Below are positions 8,887 through 17,050 of a stretch of 64,000 bases of DNA, in pieces. Each line of letters begins with the position of its first letter. The first letter of the stretch is position 1. This stretch comes from G963556115 sp963678205 (GTDB lineage Bacteria > Planctomycetota > SZUA-567): positions 2,790,001 through 2,854,000 of the forward strand of contig OY782760.1 in assembly GCA_963678205.1 (NCBI GenBank). Reading direction: 5' to 3'. A model generated the notes under the pieces. That model did no database searches. It was not told the DNA's origin and worked only from the letters and a program-made list of their open reading frames with translations. The position numbers were made by a program, and so were the translations under genes.

Positions 8887-9525
8887 ATGTTACCGATCTT
8901 ACTTACCAACAGACAGGACAATATCAAAGTTCTAGTTGTAGGAGGAGGCAAGATAGCCCTTCGCAGGACCAAGTTGCTTATTGATTCTGGAGTAAGTAAA
9001 ATAGACCTAATTTCTCCTGAGTTTGATAACGGTTTTGATAAGTTCAAGACCATGCTACTCTGCCAAAAAACAAATTATTTTCAGCAGAATCTTAGCCAGT
9101 ACACACTCATACTCGCCTGCACAAACATTACAGAAGTAAACGATATGGTTGAGCAAGACGCACGAGAGAGTCGAGTCCTATTTAATAGAGCTGACAAAAG
9201 AGAGTCTTCAGATTTCTATATACCTTCTATAATCAGACGAGGAGATATTACAATCAGTATCAACTCGGGAATTCCTAGTTTATCAAAAAAAATCAAGAAA
9301 AATATTGAAGCTATATTACCAAAAGAAATTGACAAAGCCAGCAAAAAACTGAATAAGATCAGAACATTACTTAGTAAGAGCAAAATAGAAAAAAACAAGA
9401 TTAAAACAATACTAGATTATTTTTCTAATCATCATAATAAACTTGATGAAATAGATATTGCATCGCCTACTGCGCTCTCAAATATACTTAATTTTCAAGA
9501 AGCAATATCTAAATCAGATAAATAG
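8887..9525 (+). CDS. Precorrin-2 dehydrogenase-like protein (CysG N-terminal domain)
   Basis: The 212-residue protein matches the NAD-dependent dehydrogenase/ferrochelatase part of siroheme synthase. It has an N-terminal Rossmann motif VLVVGGGKIALRR (residues ~16-28) followed by LLIDSGVSKIDLISPEF, and a central INSGIPSLSKKI segment typical of the dimer domain. The SAM-dependent methyltransferase half of CysG is absent, as in the Met8/YlnF/HemA-linked forms. It would turn precorrin-2 into sirohydrochlorin and perhaps insert iron. The C-terminal tail is Lys-rich. It forms a tight pair with the membrane protein before it. Confidence 0.8.
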   Translation: MLPILLTNRQDNIKVLVVGGGKIALRRTKLLIDSGVSKIDLISPEFDNGFDKFKTMLLCQKTNYFQQNLSQYTLILACTNITEVNDMVEQDARESRVLFNRADKRESSDFYIPSIIRRGDITISINSGIPSLSKKIKKNIEAILPKEIDKASKKLNKIRTLLSKSKIEKNKIKTILDYFSNHHNKLDEIDIASPTALSNILNFQEAISKSDK

Positions 9526-9682
9526 ACAAATAATATAGACAATTTACTTAATATTACATATGATTAGCTCAATAACAACATAAATGCTCACACAGACACT
9601 GTTCTCAGAGTTCATAGAGTTAATTTTTTTATATAACAATTTAATTTTTAATAGTATCTTAACAAAAGAACGGAGTAAAACA

Positions 9683-11344
9683 ATGCCACCAATTATTTGT
9701 TCTATTGATGACATTACCAAAGAGTACAACGACAAAGCCATTTTAGACGGTATTTCATTATCATTCTACCATGGTGCAAAGATCGGTATCGTTGGCTTTA
9801 ATGGTGCGGGTAAGTCAACACTTCTCAAAATCATGGCAGGTCTTGATAAAGACTATGGAGGTGAAGTCAAAATCAAAGACGGATCATCAATCATTATGAT
9901 TGAACAGGAGCCACAACTGAATTTTGAAAAAAATGTTCGCGAAAATATTGAAGAAGCAGTACAACCTATCAGAGAAATGCTAGCAAGATACGAGGAGATC
10001 GGAATTGAAATGGGTGAGAACCCAGACAAAATGGATGAGCTTCTTGAAGAAATGGATAAACTCCAACAAAAGATTGACTCTACAGACGCATGGGAGATCG
10101 ACAGGATGCTTGATCTAGCAGCAGATGCACTCTTTCTTCCACCAGATGATGCAAATGTATCAACACTTTCTGGTGGTGAGAGAAGACGTGTCGCTCTTTG
10201 CAAAGCGCTCCTTCAAAAACCTGACATCCTATTGCTTGACGAACCAACCAACCACCTTGATGCAGAAACAGTGCAATGGCTTGAGGATCAGTTGAGAGAA
10301 TATCCGGGGACAGTAATTATTGTAACCCATGATAGATATTTCTTAGACAACATTACTAAATGGATTCTCGAGCTTGAAAATGGTAAAGGAATTCCATTTG
10401 AAGGTAATTACTCATTATGGCTAAAACAGAAGGCAGAACGCCTTAGACTTATTGAGAAGAAAGAGACAGAAAAACAAAGAGTGCTCCAAAGAGAACTTTC
10501 TTGGATCAATACAGCTGCCAAAGGTAGAAACAAAAAGAACAATGCCCGAATTGAGAGGTATGAAAAACTTGCCAGCCAAGAGTTTGAAGTTAAGAATGGC
10601 GATATAGTAATCCAGATTCCATACGGCAGAAAACTAGGTGATAAAGTAGTAGAGTTTAAAAATGTCAGCAAAGGCTACAATGGAGTTACACTTATTGATA
10701 ATCTTTCATTCGATATCCCTAAAGGCGCTATTGTTGGTATTGTAGGACCTAATGGCATGGGAAAAACAACATTATTCAGAATGATTGTAGGTCAAGAGAC
10801 TCCTGATAGTGGTGAAATTCAGGTAGGAAAATCCGTAGACCTTGCGTACGTTGATCAGAATAGAGACGAGCTAGATGACAACAAAACAATTTTCGAAGAA
10901 GTCTCGTGCGGCAATGAAATTCTTGAAGTAGGCGGTAAAAAGATGAACGCCAGAGCCTATGTTGCACGGTTTAATTTTAGAGGTCAACAACAGCAAAAAA
11001 ATGTTGGGCATTTATCAGGTGGTGAGAGAAACCGCGTACACCTAGCAAAACTTTTGAGAACTGGTGGAAACCTTATTCTGCTTGATGAACCAACAAACGA
11101 TTTGGATGTAAATACACTCAGAGTTCTTGAAGAAGCACTGGAAGATTTTCCGGCCTGCGCAATGATAATAAGTCACGATAGATTCTTTTTAGACAGAATC
11201 TGCACACACCTTATGGTATTTGAAGGTAATGGCAAAGTTAAATGGTTTGAAGGCAACTTTACAGATTACGAAGAGCAATTAAAGTCTCAAGGCGAATCAA
11301 CGTTCACTAACCGACGCAGCAAGTATAAAAAACTGCCCCTTTAA
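9683..11344 (+). CDS. ettA: Energy-dependent translational throttle protein EttA (ABC-F)
   Basis: ABC-F ATPases bind the ribosomal E site and regulate elongation according to ATP supply. From the ATG at 9683 the protein has 553 residues, nearly identical in length to E. coli EttA, and begins at once with the first ABC domain. It shows Walker A GFNGAGKST, signature LSGGERRRVAL and Walker B LLLDEPTNHLD; a Lys/Glu-rich linker near 240-300; and the second domain with GPNGMGKTT, LSGGERNRV and LLDEPTNDLD. The long Glu-rich insertion in domain 1 (about 88-140) corresponds to the EttA arm. The upstream in-frame start at 9584 lacks a ribosome-binding site, whereas CGGAG precedes 9683. Confidence 0.95.
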   Translation: MPPIICSIDDITKEYNDKAILDGISLSFYHGAKIGIVGFNGAGKSTLLKIMAGLDKDYGGEVKIKDGSSIIMIEQEPQLNFEKNVRENIEEAVQPIREMLARYEEIGIEMGENPDKMDELLEEMDKLQQKIDSTDAWEIDRMLDLAADALFLPPDDANVSTLSGGERRRVALCKALLQKPDILLLDEPTNHLDAETVQWLEDQLREYPGTVIIVTHDRYFLDNITKWILELENGKGIPFEGNYSLWLKQKAERLRLIEKKETEKQRVLQRELSWINTAAKGRNKKNNARIERYEKLASQEFEVKNGDIVIQIPYGRKLGDKVVEFKNVSKGYNGVTLIDNLSFDIPKGAIVGIVGPNGMGKTTLFRMIVGQETPDSGEIQVGKSVDLAYVDQNRDELDDNKTIFEEVSCGNEILEVGGKKMNARAYVARFNFRGQQQQKNVGHLSGGERNRVHLAKLLRTGGNLILLDEPTNDLDVNTLRVLEEALEDFPACAMIISHDRFFLDRICTHLMVFEGNGKVKWFEGNFTDYEEQLKSQGESTFTNRRSKYKKLPL

Positions 11345-11376
11345 ATATATTACAAAATATCCTTACTATAAAATTG

Positions 11377-11412
11377 ATACAGGTACTATAAATGTAGCAC
11401 CTGTATTAATTT
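11377..11412 (+). terminator. Hairpin after ettA
   Basis: A 12-base stem with one mismatch (11377-11388 with 11395-11406) is followed by a weak T-rich tail. It is a probable terminator of the 5.2-11.3 kb plus-strand run. Confidence 0.5.
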
Positions 11413-11502
11413 AGTAATAAAAGATACTCATAATAATATTTCAAATAGTTAGTTACTATCTTAAAATTAATTTATTATATAATAGCCTGAAAGGTCTAAG
11501 AA

Positions 11503-11649
11503 ATGTTTAAACAAGCAGCAATATTTGGATTATTAATATTAGGAGGCTTAACATTAACGGGATGCTATAACAAAAGTGCAGAAAGACCAAGTAGCGACCT
11601 AATAACCAAGCCGACCACCGACTTTACTGTATTTAAAAGTAAATTCTAG
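11503..11649 (+). CDS. Small lipoprotein
   Basis: A 48-residue product with a lipoprotein signal peptide: MFKQAAIFGLLILGGLTLTGC. The lipobox LTGC puts the lipidated Cys at residue 21. The mature peptide has only about 28 residues, Lys/Thr-rich and without any recognised domain, like the small LptM-type lipoproteins of Gram-negative bacteria. A TATAAT lies about 20 bases before the start, suggesting its own transcript. It converges with the flippase-like gene. The lipobox makes coding convincing; the function is unknown. Confidence 0.75.
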   Translation: MFKQAAIFGLLILGGLTLTGCYNKSAERPSSDLITKPTTDFTVFKSKF

Positions 11650-11665
11650 AGTAATATAAATCGAA

Positions 11666-12868
11666 TTAAGGTGTAGACTCTATTTCAGGAGCTGTATCTT
11701 TTTCAATTTGTATTTCCTGCCTGCTTAAGCCGTATACGACACCACCAATTGCGCCATAAATAAGCATACCTAGCCTATAGCATAACATCATAACAGCGGC
11801 GCGATGTGCATTTTCAGGTAATGCTGGAGTTGCGAGAGTGAATATCCAAGCAAAAGCAAGCTCTCCTTGCCCTGCTCCACCAGGCGCAAGAGGAATGAAA
11901 TTAACCATAAGTCCAGCAAAGACAAGAAACAGCATAATTGAACCATGAATACCTTGAATTTCAACAGCCTCAGCAAAACACAAAAAAGCTACATAAGTTG
12001 CTAGGTGCGACAGAATTGAGATTAAAATAACATATACTAATGTTATTTTACTATTTTTATAAACACCAATTGACTTAACAGCTTGTAAAAATGCTCTACC
12101 GACAAAGGTAGAAAAATTATAAGTGCTTAGCTTATCGGCAAGAAAAAATGAAATAAAAAATAAAGCAAAGAAAAATATCACAGATACAACTGTCAGTATC
12201 CCATACCCTTTAGCAATACTTAAAAATTCATGAGTAGAACTTATAAAATCAAGATTTATACAAATCCCAGTTAGAACCATAAGTAATAGAGCCGGAAGCC
12301 CTAATAACCTATCAAGAAATACCGATGTTGTTACAGGCGCGACAAGTTTGGAGTTCCCCTTTGCCACTTTATATATCCTGTAAAAATCCCCTCCAGTAGA
12401 ACCAGGTATAAAGGTATTAAAAAAGAACCCTACAGTAAGTAACTTTATAGAAGTAAGAAAAGTAAGCCCTATTCTCTGTCCGCTCAGCAGTATAGACCAC
12501 CTCCATGCTCCAGTAACAATCTGGAGGCTAAGAATACAGAGTCCAAGCAAGACCCATGGCCAATTCTTCATGGCTCCTTGAATTTCCCGCGGATTTATAG
12601 TCCCATTAGCAATAAGAAAGACTAGAAGCCCAAAAGCAAAACACATCCTGTGTGTTGGAAGTGATTGCTTTCCTAAGAGAGTAAGAATAGCACCTGGCAT
12701 GAAAGCTACTGCCATAGATGGAAGTAATTGTCCATCTAAAAATAACGGATCAAAAAATCTCACAGAAAGAAGAAGTAATAAAATTATATCAAAAAATAAC
12801 AGACCCCACTCAAATTTTTTAGGTCTATATTCTTTCGAATTATCTAAGCTGCTCAATAAACGCCTCAA
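11666..12868 (-). CDS. Lysylphosphatidylglycerol synthase-type (UPF0104) membrane protein
   Basis: The 400-residue multi-pass membrane protein has the hallmark segments of the AglD/LPG-flippase-like family (PF03706): INPREIQGAMKN near residue 91, FFNTFIPGSTGGDFYRIYK (~153-171) and LAPGGAGQGE (~353). Such proteins are thought to move or modify lipid-linked substrates. It overlaps the HgdB-like gene upstream by 29 bases, so it is the last gene of a minus-strand operon. No mprF-type catalytic domain is present. The lipid involved cannot be told from the sequence. Confidence 0.82.
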   Translation of the reverse strand: MRRLLSSLDNSKEYRPKKFEWGLLFFDIILLLLLSVRFFDPLFLDGQLLPSMAVAFMPGAILTLLGKQSLPTHRMCFAFGLLVFLIANGTINPREIQGAMKNWPWVLLGLCILSLQIVTGAWRWSILLSGQRIGLTFLTSIKLLTVGFFFNTFIPGSTGGDFYRIYKVAKGNSKLVAPVTTSVFLDRLLGLPALLLMVLTGICINLDFISSTHEFLSIAKGYGILTVVSVIFFFALFFISFFLADKLSTYNFSTFVGRAFLQAVKSIGVYKNSKITLVYVILISILSHLATYVAFLCFAEAVEIQGIHGSIMLFLVFAGLMVNFIPLAPGGAGQGELAFAWIFTLATPALPENAHRAAVMMLCYRLGMLIYGAIGGVVYGLSRQEIQIEKDTAPEIESTP

Positions 12869-13823
12869 TTCTTGTTAAAGTCCTGCCATCAGTTACAGCA
12901 GGCCGATCCCCTTCAATAGTAAGTACAGGCACATCAAAACTGCGTCTCATCAGCAAATCATGTATCTGCCTATGACAAAAGCTCTGGGTATAATGTATCA
13001 CCCCATCAAGACGACGCGAACTAATTTCTTTATTAATAGCATTAATCCTGAATTCCGCTGAATAAGGATATGTATAGTCAAGATAAGTATCGGCAATTCC
13101 TTTACCAATACTCTTAATCATTGAAAACTCATATGGAACTTCGTGATAAATTACCCGTGCACCGAGTTCATCGATAACATCATTCAGATCAGAAAGAATT
13201 GTTGGTACCCCGAGTACGCCGAGTCGTGTCATACCTGTTTCAGCCGGTCTTGACTGAACTTTTACGAGTAACTCATTTTGGTATTGTAGACATTCTTCAA
13301 CATCACCTAAAAAATCAGTGAGGTTCAGCTGTGATAAAAACAACTCAAGACTACTCACATTCATTGCCTCAACCGCAATATCATCTATTTTTTTAGCTAC
13401 TCCACGGATACGATCTAGTTTTTCTTTCCAAAAATCAACGTCCATAAGTTCCGCTGAAAATTTTTCTGAGAAACAACATAGCTCTCTATTAAAAAAATCT
13501 AATGTTCTATGATAAGGATATGAGAACGGTATAGTTTCAACCCCATCATTCTTCCACACATCCTCAAGAGCAATATTCTGCGAACAATCACCTTCTCTTA
13601 CTGCTGCAATTTTACTAAAGCCATGCTTCTTTGCAGTAGCATACAACCCCTTTACCCAAGCGCATGAATTCTGCGGAAAACCAGCTTTTTCAGATTCAAG
13701 AACAATATCATATGCCTCTTCTTCAAGCACAAACAAATTATTAAGATCAACAGGAATATATCCACCAGCAAAGATTACTTCAACTGGCAGTGTTGTTGTT
13801 AATCCAACTTTAGTACCGGCCAT
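12840..13823 (-). CDS. 2-hydroxyacyl-CoA dehydratase-type (HgdB/FldC-like) protein
   Basis: A 327-residue member of the HgdB/BcrBC family, which binds a [4Fe-4S] cluster and takes electrons from an ATP-driven activase. Family marks are the N-terminal GYIPVDLNNLF, NSCAWVKGLYA, EGDCSQN, and the C-terminal HYTQSFCHRQIHDLL followed by TIEGDRPAVTDGRTLTRIEAF. Cys residues in the expected places (SCAW, GDCS, SFCH) support a cluster. It stands alone, without the usual partner subunit or activase beside it. The neighbours (DJ-1-like and flippase-like genes) do not reveal the substrate. The start follows AGGAATTTAG. Confidence 0.85.
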   Translation of the reverse strand: MAGTKVGLTTTLPVEVIFAGGYIPVDLNNLFVLEEEAYDIVLESEKAGFPQNSCAWVKGLYATAKKHGFSKIAAVREGDCSQNIALEDVWKNDGVETIPFSYPYHRTLDFFNRELCCFSEKFSAELMDVDFWKEKLDRIRGVAKKIDDIAVEAMNVSSLELFLSQLNLTDFLGDVEECLQYQNELLVKVQSRPAETGMTRLGVLGVPTILSDLNDVIDELGARVIYHEVPYEFSMIKSIGKGIADTYLDYTYPYSAEFRINAINKEISSRRLDGVIHYTQSFCHRQIHDLLMRRSFDVPVLTIEGDRPAVTDGRTLTRIEAFIEQLR

Positions 13824-13838
13824 CTAAATTCCTATTAA

Positions 13839-14414
13839 TTAATAACTTTCTAAAAATCGATCCGCAACCATAGCAACACGCATTTTTTCAACAAATTCCG
13901 CGCCAAAAAATATCCCTACAAGGGCGTATCCAAGTTCAAGAGCAGTACCAACACCTCTACTTGTAACAATATTATTATCGACAACAACTTTATCTTCAAG
14001 AAGAGTTACATTCTCAGCCATTTTCGCAGCCTCTTCCATATTTCCTGGATAACAAGTTGCTTTCTTCCCATCTAAAAAGCCATTTGGAGCGAGAACTTTA
14101 GCAGGAGCTGCGCAGATCGCCGCAATATGCTTACCAGCCTCATTATGCTTTTTTACAAAATCCACCACCAGAACACTCTCGGCAAGATGAACAGATCCGG
14201 GCATTCCTCCAGGCAAAAAGATTAAATCATACAAACCAAGACTATCATCAAGCACAACATCTGTTAACACTGTTATTCCCTGAGCACTAACTATTTCCTT
14301 CTTTCCCAGACCAGCGATAGTCACTTCAACGCCAGCTCTTCTCAAAACATCAATTGGCGCAATAGCCTCTACACTTTCAAATCCATCAGCAAAGACAGCT
14401 AGACACGAAACCAT
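13839..14414 (-). CDS. DJ-1/PfpI family protein
   Basis: A 191-residue glutamine-amidotransferase-like protein beginning MVSCLAVFADGFESVEAI, with the acidic elbow residue Glu in GFESVE. The nucleophile region AAICAAPAKVL (Cys ~103) and a later VTSRGVGTALELG are typical of the DJ-1/ThiJ branch (YajL-like). Members protect against carbonyl stress or deglycate proteins, but the exact role varies. The ATG at 14414 has AAGGAG 7 bases upstream and is chosen over an in-frame ATG 8 codons earlier. It lies 15 bases before the HgdB-like gene in the same operon. Confidence 0.88.
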   Translation of the reverse strand: MVSCLAVFADGFESVEAIAPIDVLRRAGVEVTIAGLGKKEIVSAQGITVLTDVVLDDSLGLYDLIFLPGGMPGSVHLAESVLVVDFVKKHNEAGKHIAAICAAPAKVLAPNGFLDGKKATCYPGNMEEAAKMAENVTLLEDKVVVDNNIVTSRGVGTALELGYALVGIFFGAEFVEKMRVAMVADRFLESY

Positions 14415-14475
14415 TATTATACTCCTTACTATAGTCAAGAGTCACAAAATACGATAAAAACCACTCAAATTAGCC

Positions 14476-15570
14476 TTATAAAGGAGCCCTGCCTCCAAGC
14501 CAACTACGAACCATTTCAAGCCATTCCTCATTGAAATTTATATCACTAGTTATCGCAATGAACGGAGAATCACTATAGCCTCCTATACTATAGACTTCAA
14601 TACCTGGAAGGTCAAACTTCGCAAGAAATTCTTCAACAGAATCAATAGAAGCATTATAGAACCCAAACTCAATCCTATCCCTTAAATATATTCTAACTCT
14701 AAATGTCATTTTATTACCTCTTAGCCAGAAGTAGTTCTTATGCGCCCAGCTAATTGAGAAGGTCTCGTCTTTTACGTCAACAATAAGCTTCTCAAGAAAT
14801 TCCATCAAAGATGGAGTAAGCCTCTCAAGGTAATATGCTTTACCTTTAGCCTTCCACGGTTCAATAAGATCATGAGACTTAGCAATACTACCGCGCGCAT
14901 CAACCGAAGGATCAACCCTAGGTACAACCTGCTCAGCAAAGAAAATTTCCTGTCCGCCTACTAAATATTTAAGGTATTTTAGCCCTTTAATATTTACCCC
15001 AGCACCTGAGAGCCATTCAATTTCATTTACGATTCTTGTAGAAAAACCCTCAGAAGCAATAATAACTCTCTGCTCTCTATTTAGAATATCAGAATAATCT
15101 GCAGCGTCACGATTAAATGTTGAAGCAAGCAGGCTTGAGATCTCAACAGATTCTTCATCCATCTCTACCCCCATATCCTCCCACGAACGCCTAACCTGTT
15201 CATTTTGAGGAAGTTCCAAGAATTCAGCTGCAATTTTACCTAGTCCATGAGGGGTCAAAGAGCTTATATGCGATGCGAATTCCATTGCACGTCCATCAAT
15301 ACGTCTTTCACTATCAGCAACTCCAATATTTATAATAACAGCAACTGCTCTGCCAAGTACATCAACTGCCAGCAACTCCTTTACCCCTTCAACTTCTGAA
15401 AAGTAAAAATTATCTGACTCTCCAATAACCACTAGCGGTTCACCTAGAAAATGTGGCTGAACCTTGACCCTTGTCACAATTTCATTCAAATTATCAAGAT
15501 CTAGCTCAACCGCGTCTAATTGCTGAAAATGCTTTCCAGCGCCAGTAAATACACTTCCCATCATTACCAC
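14476..15570 (-). CDS. Hypothetical protein, possibly with a NucS/DUF91-like segment
   Basis: The 364-residue soluble protein is acidic and has no signal peptide or membrane segment. Residues ~160-200 (RVIIASEGFSTRIVNEIEWL) recall the 'AegF...eWL' segment found in DUF91/NucS-like nuclease-related proteins, and an N-terminal piece (ADSERRIDGRAMEFASHISSL) recalls the same group. The match is by eye and weak. The C-terminal half (FSISWAHKNYFWLRG) resembles DUF4268-like tails. It is the first gene of the minus-strand run ending at the flippase-like gene. Function is not assigned. Confidence 0.7.
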   Translation of the reverse strand: MVMMGSVFTGAGKHFQQLDAVELDLDNLNEIVTRVKVQPHFLGEPLVVIGESDNFYFSEVEGVKELLAVDVLGRAVAVIINIGVADSERRIDGRAMEFASHISSLTPHGLGKIAAEFLELPQNEQVRRSWEDMGVEMDEESVEISSLLASTFNRDAADYSDILNREQRVIIASEGFSTRIVNEIEWLSGAGVNIKGLKYLKYLVGGQEIFFAEQVVPRVDPSVDARGSIAKSHDLIEPWKAKGKAYYLERLTPSLMEFLEKLIVDVKDETFSISWAHKNYFWLRGNKMTFRVRIYLRDRIEFGFYNASIDSVEEFLAKFDLPGIEVYSIGGYSDSPFIAITSDINFNEEWLEMVRSWLGGRAPL

Positions 15571-15800
15571 CTTTATAAATACAAGTAACTCTTAACAGAG
15601 CCGCAATTTATCATAAAAAATACATCAAACTCAAGAAGTAAATTATAGCATTATTAGATTAATTCGCTATGGGTATTTTTAATATATAAAGCTTTTTTAT
15701 AATTAAATCGCCTAACACCTTGTTATTAAGAACGATAATCAAAATTTTATACTTGACCTTTAGGTATAAAATTGTAAGAATATATTTACGGAGAAAGTTG

Positions 15801-16955
15801 ATGAATGAAAAAGACAATCCTTTCATATTTTTGGAAGACTTTGATGTAGCTCATGTTGCACAAATTCTTTCGAATGAACTTCCCTTTGTAGCGGGAGCAG
15901 CTTTATCACGCACTTCTGCGTTATTTAATGCCAAAGTTATGGCAAATATGCCAGATAGCATAAGAAATGAGATAGCCTCCGCAATCAGCAAGTATCGTTC
16001 TATACCCGCAGAAGTCCTATACGACATAGCTGAAGAGCTAGAAAAGAAACTAAATAAACCAGGAAGCAAAAATTTTGATCAGCAAAAAAAATCGCTCCTT
16101 GCAAATCTAGACCTTGGAGCCATTATGCAGGATATAAACAACCTAAAAACCAAAAAGAAACAGCCACCAAACAGTAGAGCAAATAAACCAGAGCCTGTTG
16201 AGTCCCGCATAATTAAACCTGAAGAGTATGACGCGTACCTCAGGGGAGATACTTCAAATAATTCACAAAATAACAACAAATCAGCCCATCAGTCAAAGAT
16301 TGTAAACCCTTCTGAGTTTATTCCCGAAAACCATAACCTTTCAGGTAAAACTCCAATTAGCAATTCAGGAACCAACAATGAAATGATGGTATCACGCCAG
16401 CTAAATCCAGAGACTAAAAAAGAGCTTGCCTTACAACAGGCTCTCTTGCATACTCGTAGCAAGAAACAGGAAACCAGAATAACCCCAAAATCCCCAGTAA
16501 ATTCAGCAAAAACTAATGGTAAAAATTACAAAGCCCAGAAAATTGACGGCATGGCACTTGCAGCACATATTCTCAGAGAATCATCCCCAGAGCTCAGAAA
16601 ATTAGTTATGGATCAAGTCCCCGATCTTTACAACAAACTCAATGATAGAATGTTTGATTTTGCTGACTTAGAACATAGTAACAGAGACGCAATAGGGAAG
16701 ATCTTTACTGGTCTTGAGCCAGAGATAAGCGCACTTGCCCTTCGCTTCGCTTCTGATGAGCTAAAAAACACCGCACTAACCTCAGTAAGCAGAAGAAAAG
16801 CCACATTAATAATTGACGAATTCAAAAGAACCGCAAGTGCAAAAGTTCGCCTCACAGATATTGAGGATGCGCAACAGGAAGTCATTGATTATGCTATAAT
16901 GCTCCAGAATCGTGGTGAAATTATAATTGACCCAAGCGACAGCAGTATTGTATAG
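15801..16955 (+). CDS. FliG-like protein outside a flagellar context
   Basis: The 384-residue protein has two FliG-like helical parts joined by a long Asn/Ser/Lys-rich linker (about residues 115-240). The N-terminal part (HVAQILSNELPFVAGAALSRT, then NMPDSIRNEIASAI) resembles FliG_N/M armadillo repeats. The C-terminal part (LFDFADLEH-type start, then AQQEVIDYAIMLQNRGEIII) matches FliG_M/C and ends exactly as rotor FliG proteins do. No other flagellar gene lies in the window. The ATG at 15801 follows GGAGAAAG and is preferred over a TTG start 27 codons upstream. It could be a bona fide rotor protein with distant partners or a repurposed homologue. Confidence 0.75.
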   Translation: MNEKDNPFIFLEDFDVAHVAQILSNELPFVAGAALSRTSALFNAKVMANMPDSIRNEIASAISKYRSIPAEVLYDIAEELEKKLNKPGSKNFDQQKKSLLANLDLGAIMQDINNLKTKKKQPPNSRANKPEPVESRIIKPEEYDAYLRGDTSNNSQNNNKSAHQSKIVNPSEFIPENHNLSGKTPISNSGTNNEMMVSRQLNPETKKELALQQALLHTRSKKQETRITPKSPVNSAKTNGKNYKAQKIDGMALAAHILRESSPELRKLVMDQVPDLYNKLNDRMFDFADLEHSNRDAIGKIFTGLEPEISALALRFASDELKNTALTSVSRRKATLIIDEFKRTASAKVRLTDIEDAQQEVIDYAIMLQNRGEIIIDPSDSSIV

Positions 16956-17050
16956 TATCTTTTTTTCCATATCATTATATTCATAATTTCTAGATATACT
17001 GGATATTACCAAAATATAAATATTACATAAATGCGAAGAAAAGGTACCAT

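Noticed and set aside
9584..9682. Longer N-terminus of EttA
   Set aside because: The extra 33 residues lack family similarity and a ribosome-binding site; the ATG at 9683 matches known EttA starts.
15720..15800. Longer N-terminus of the FliG-like protein
   Set aside because: The upstream TTG has no ribosome-binding site, while GGAGAAAG precedes the ATG at 15801.
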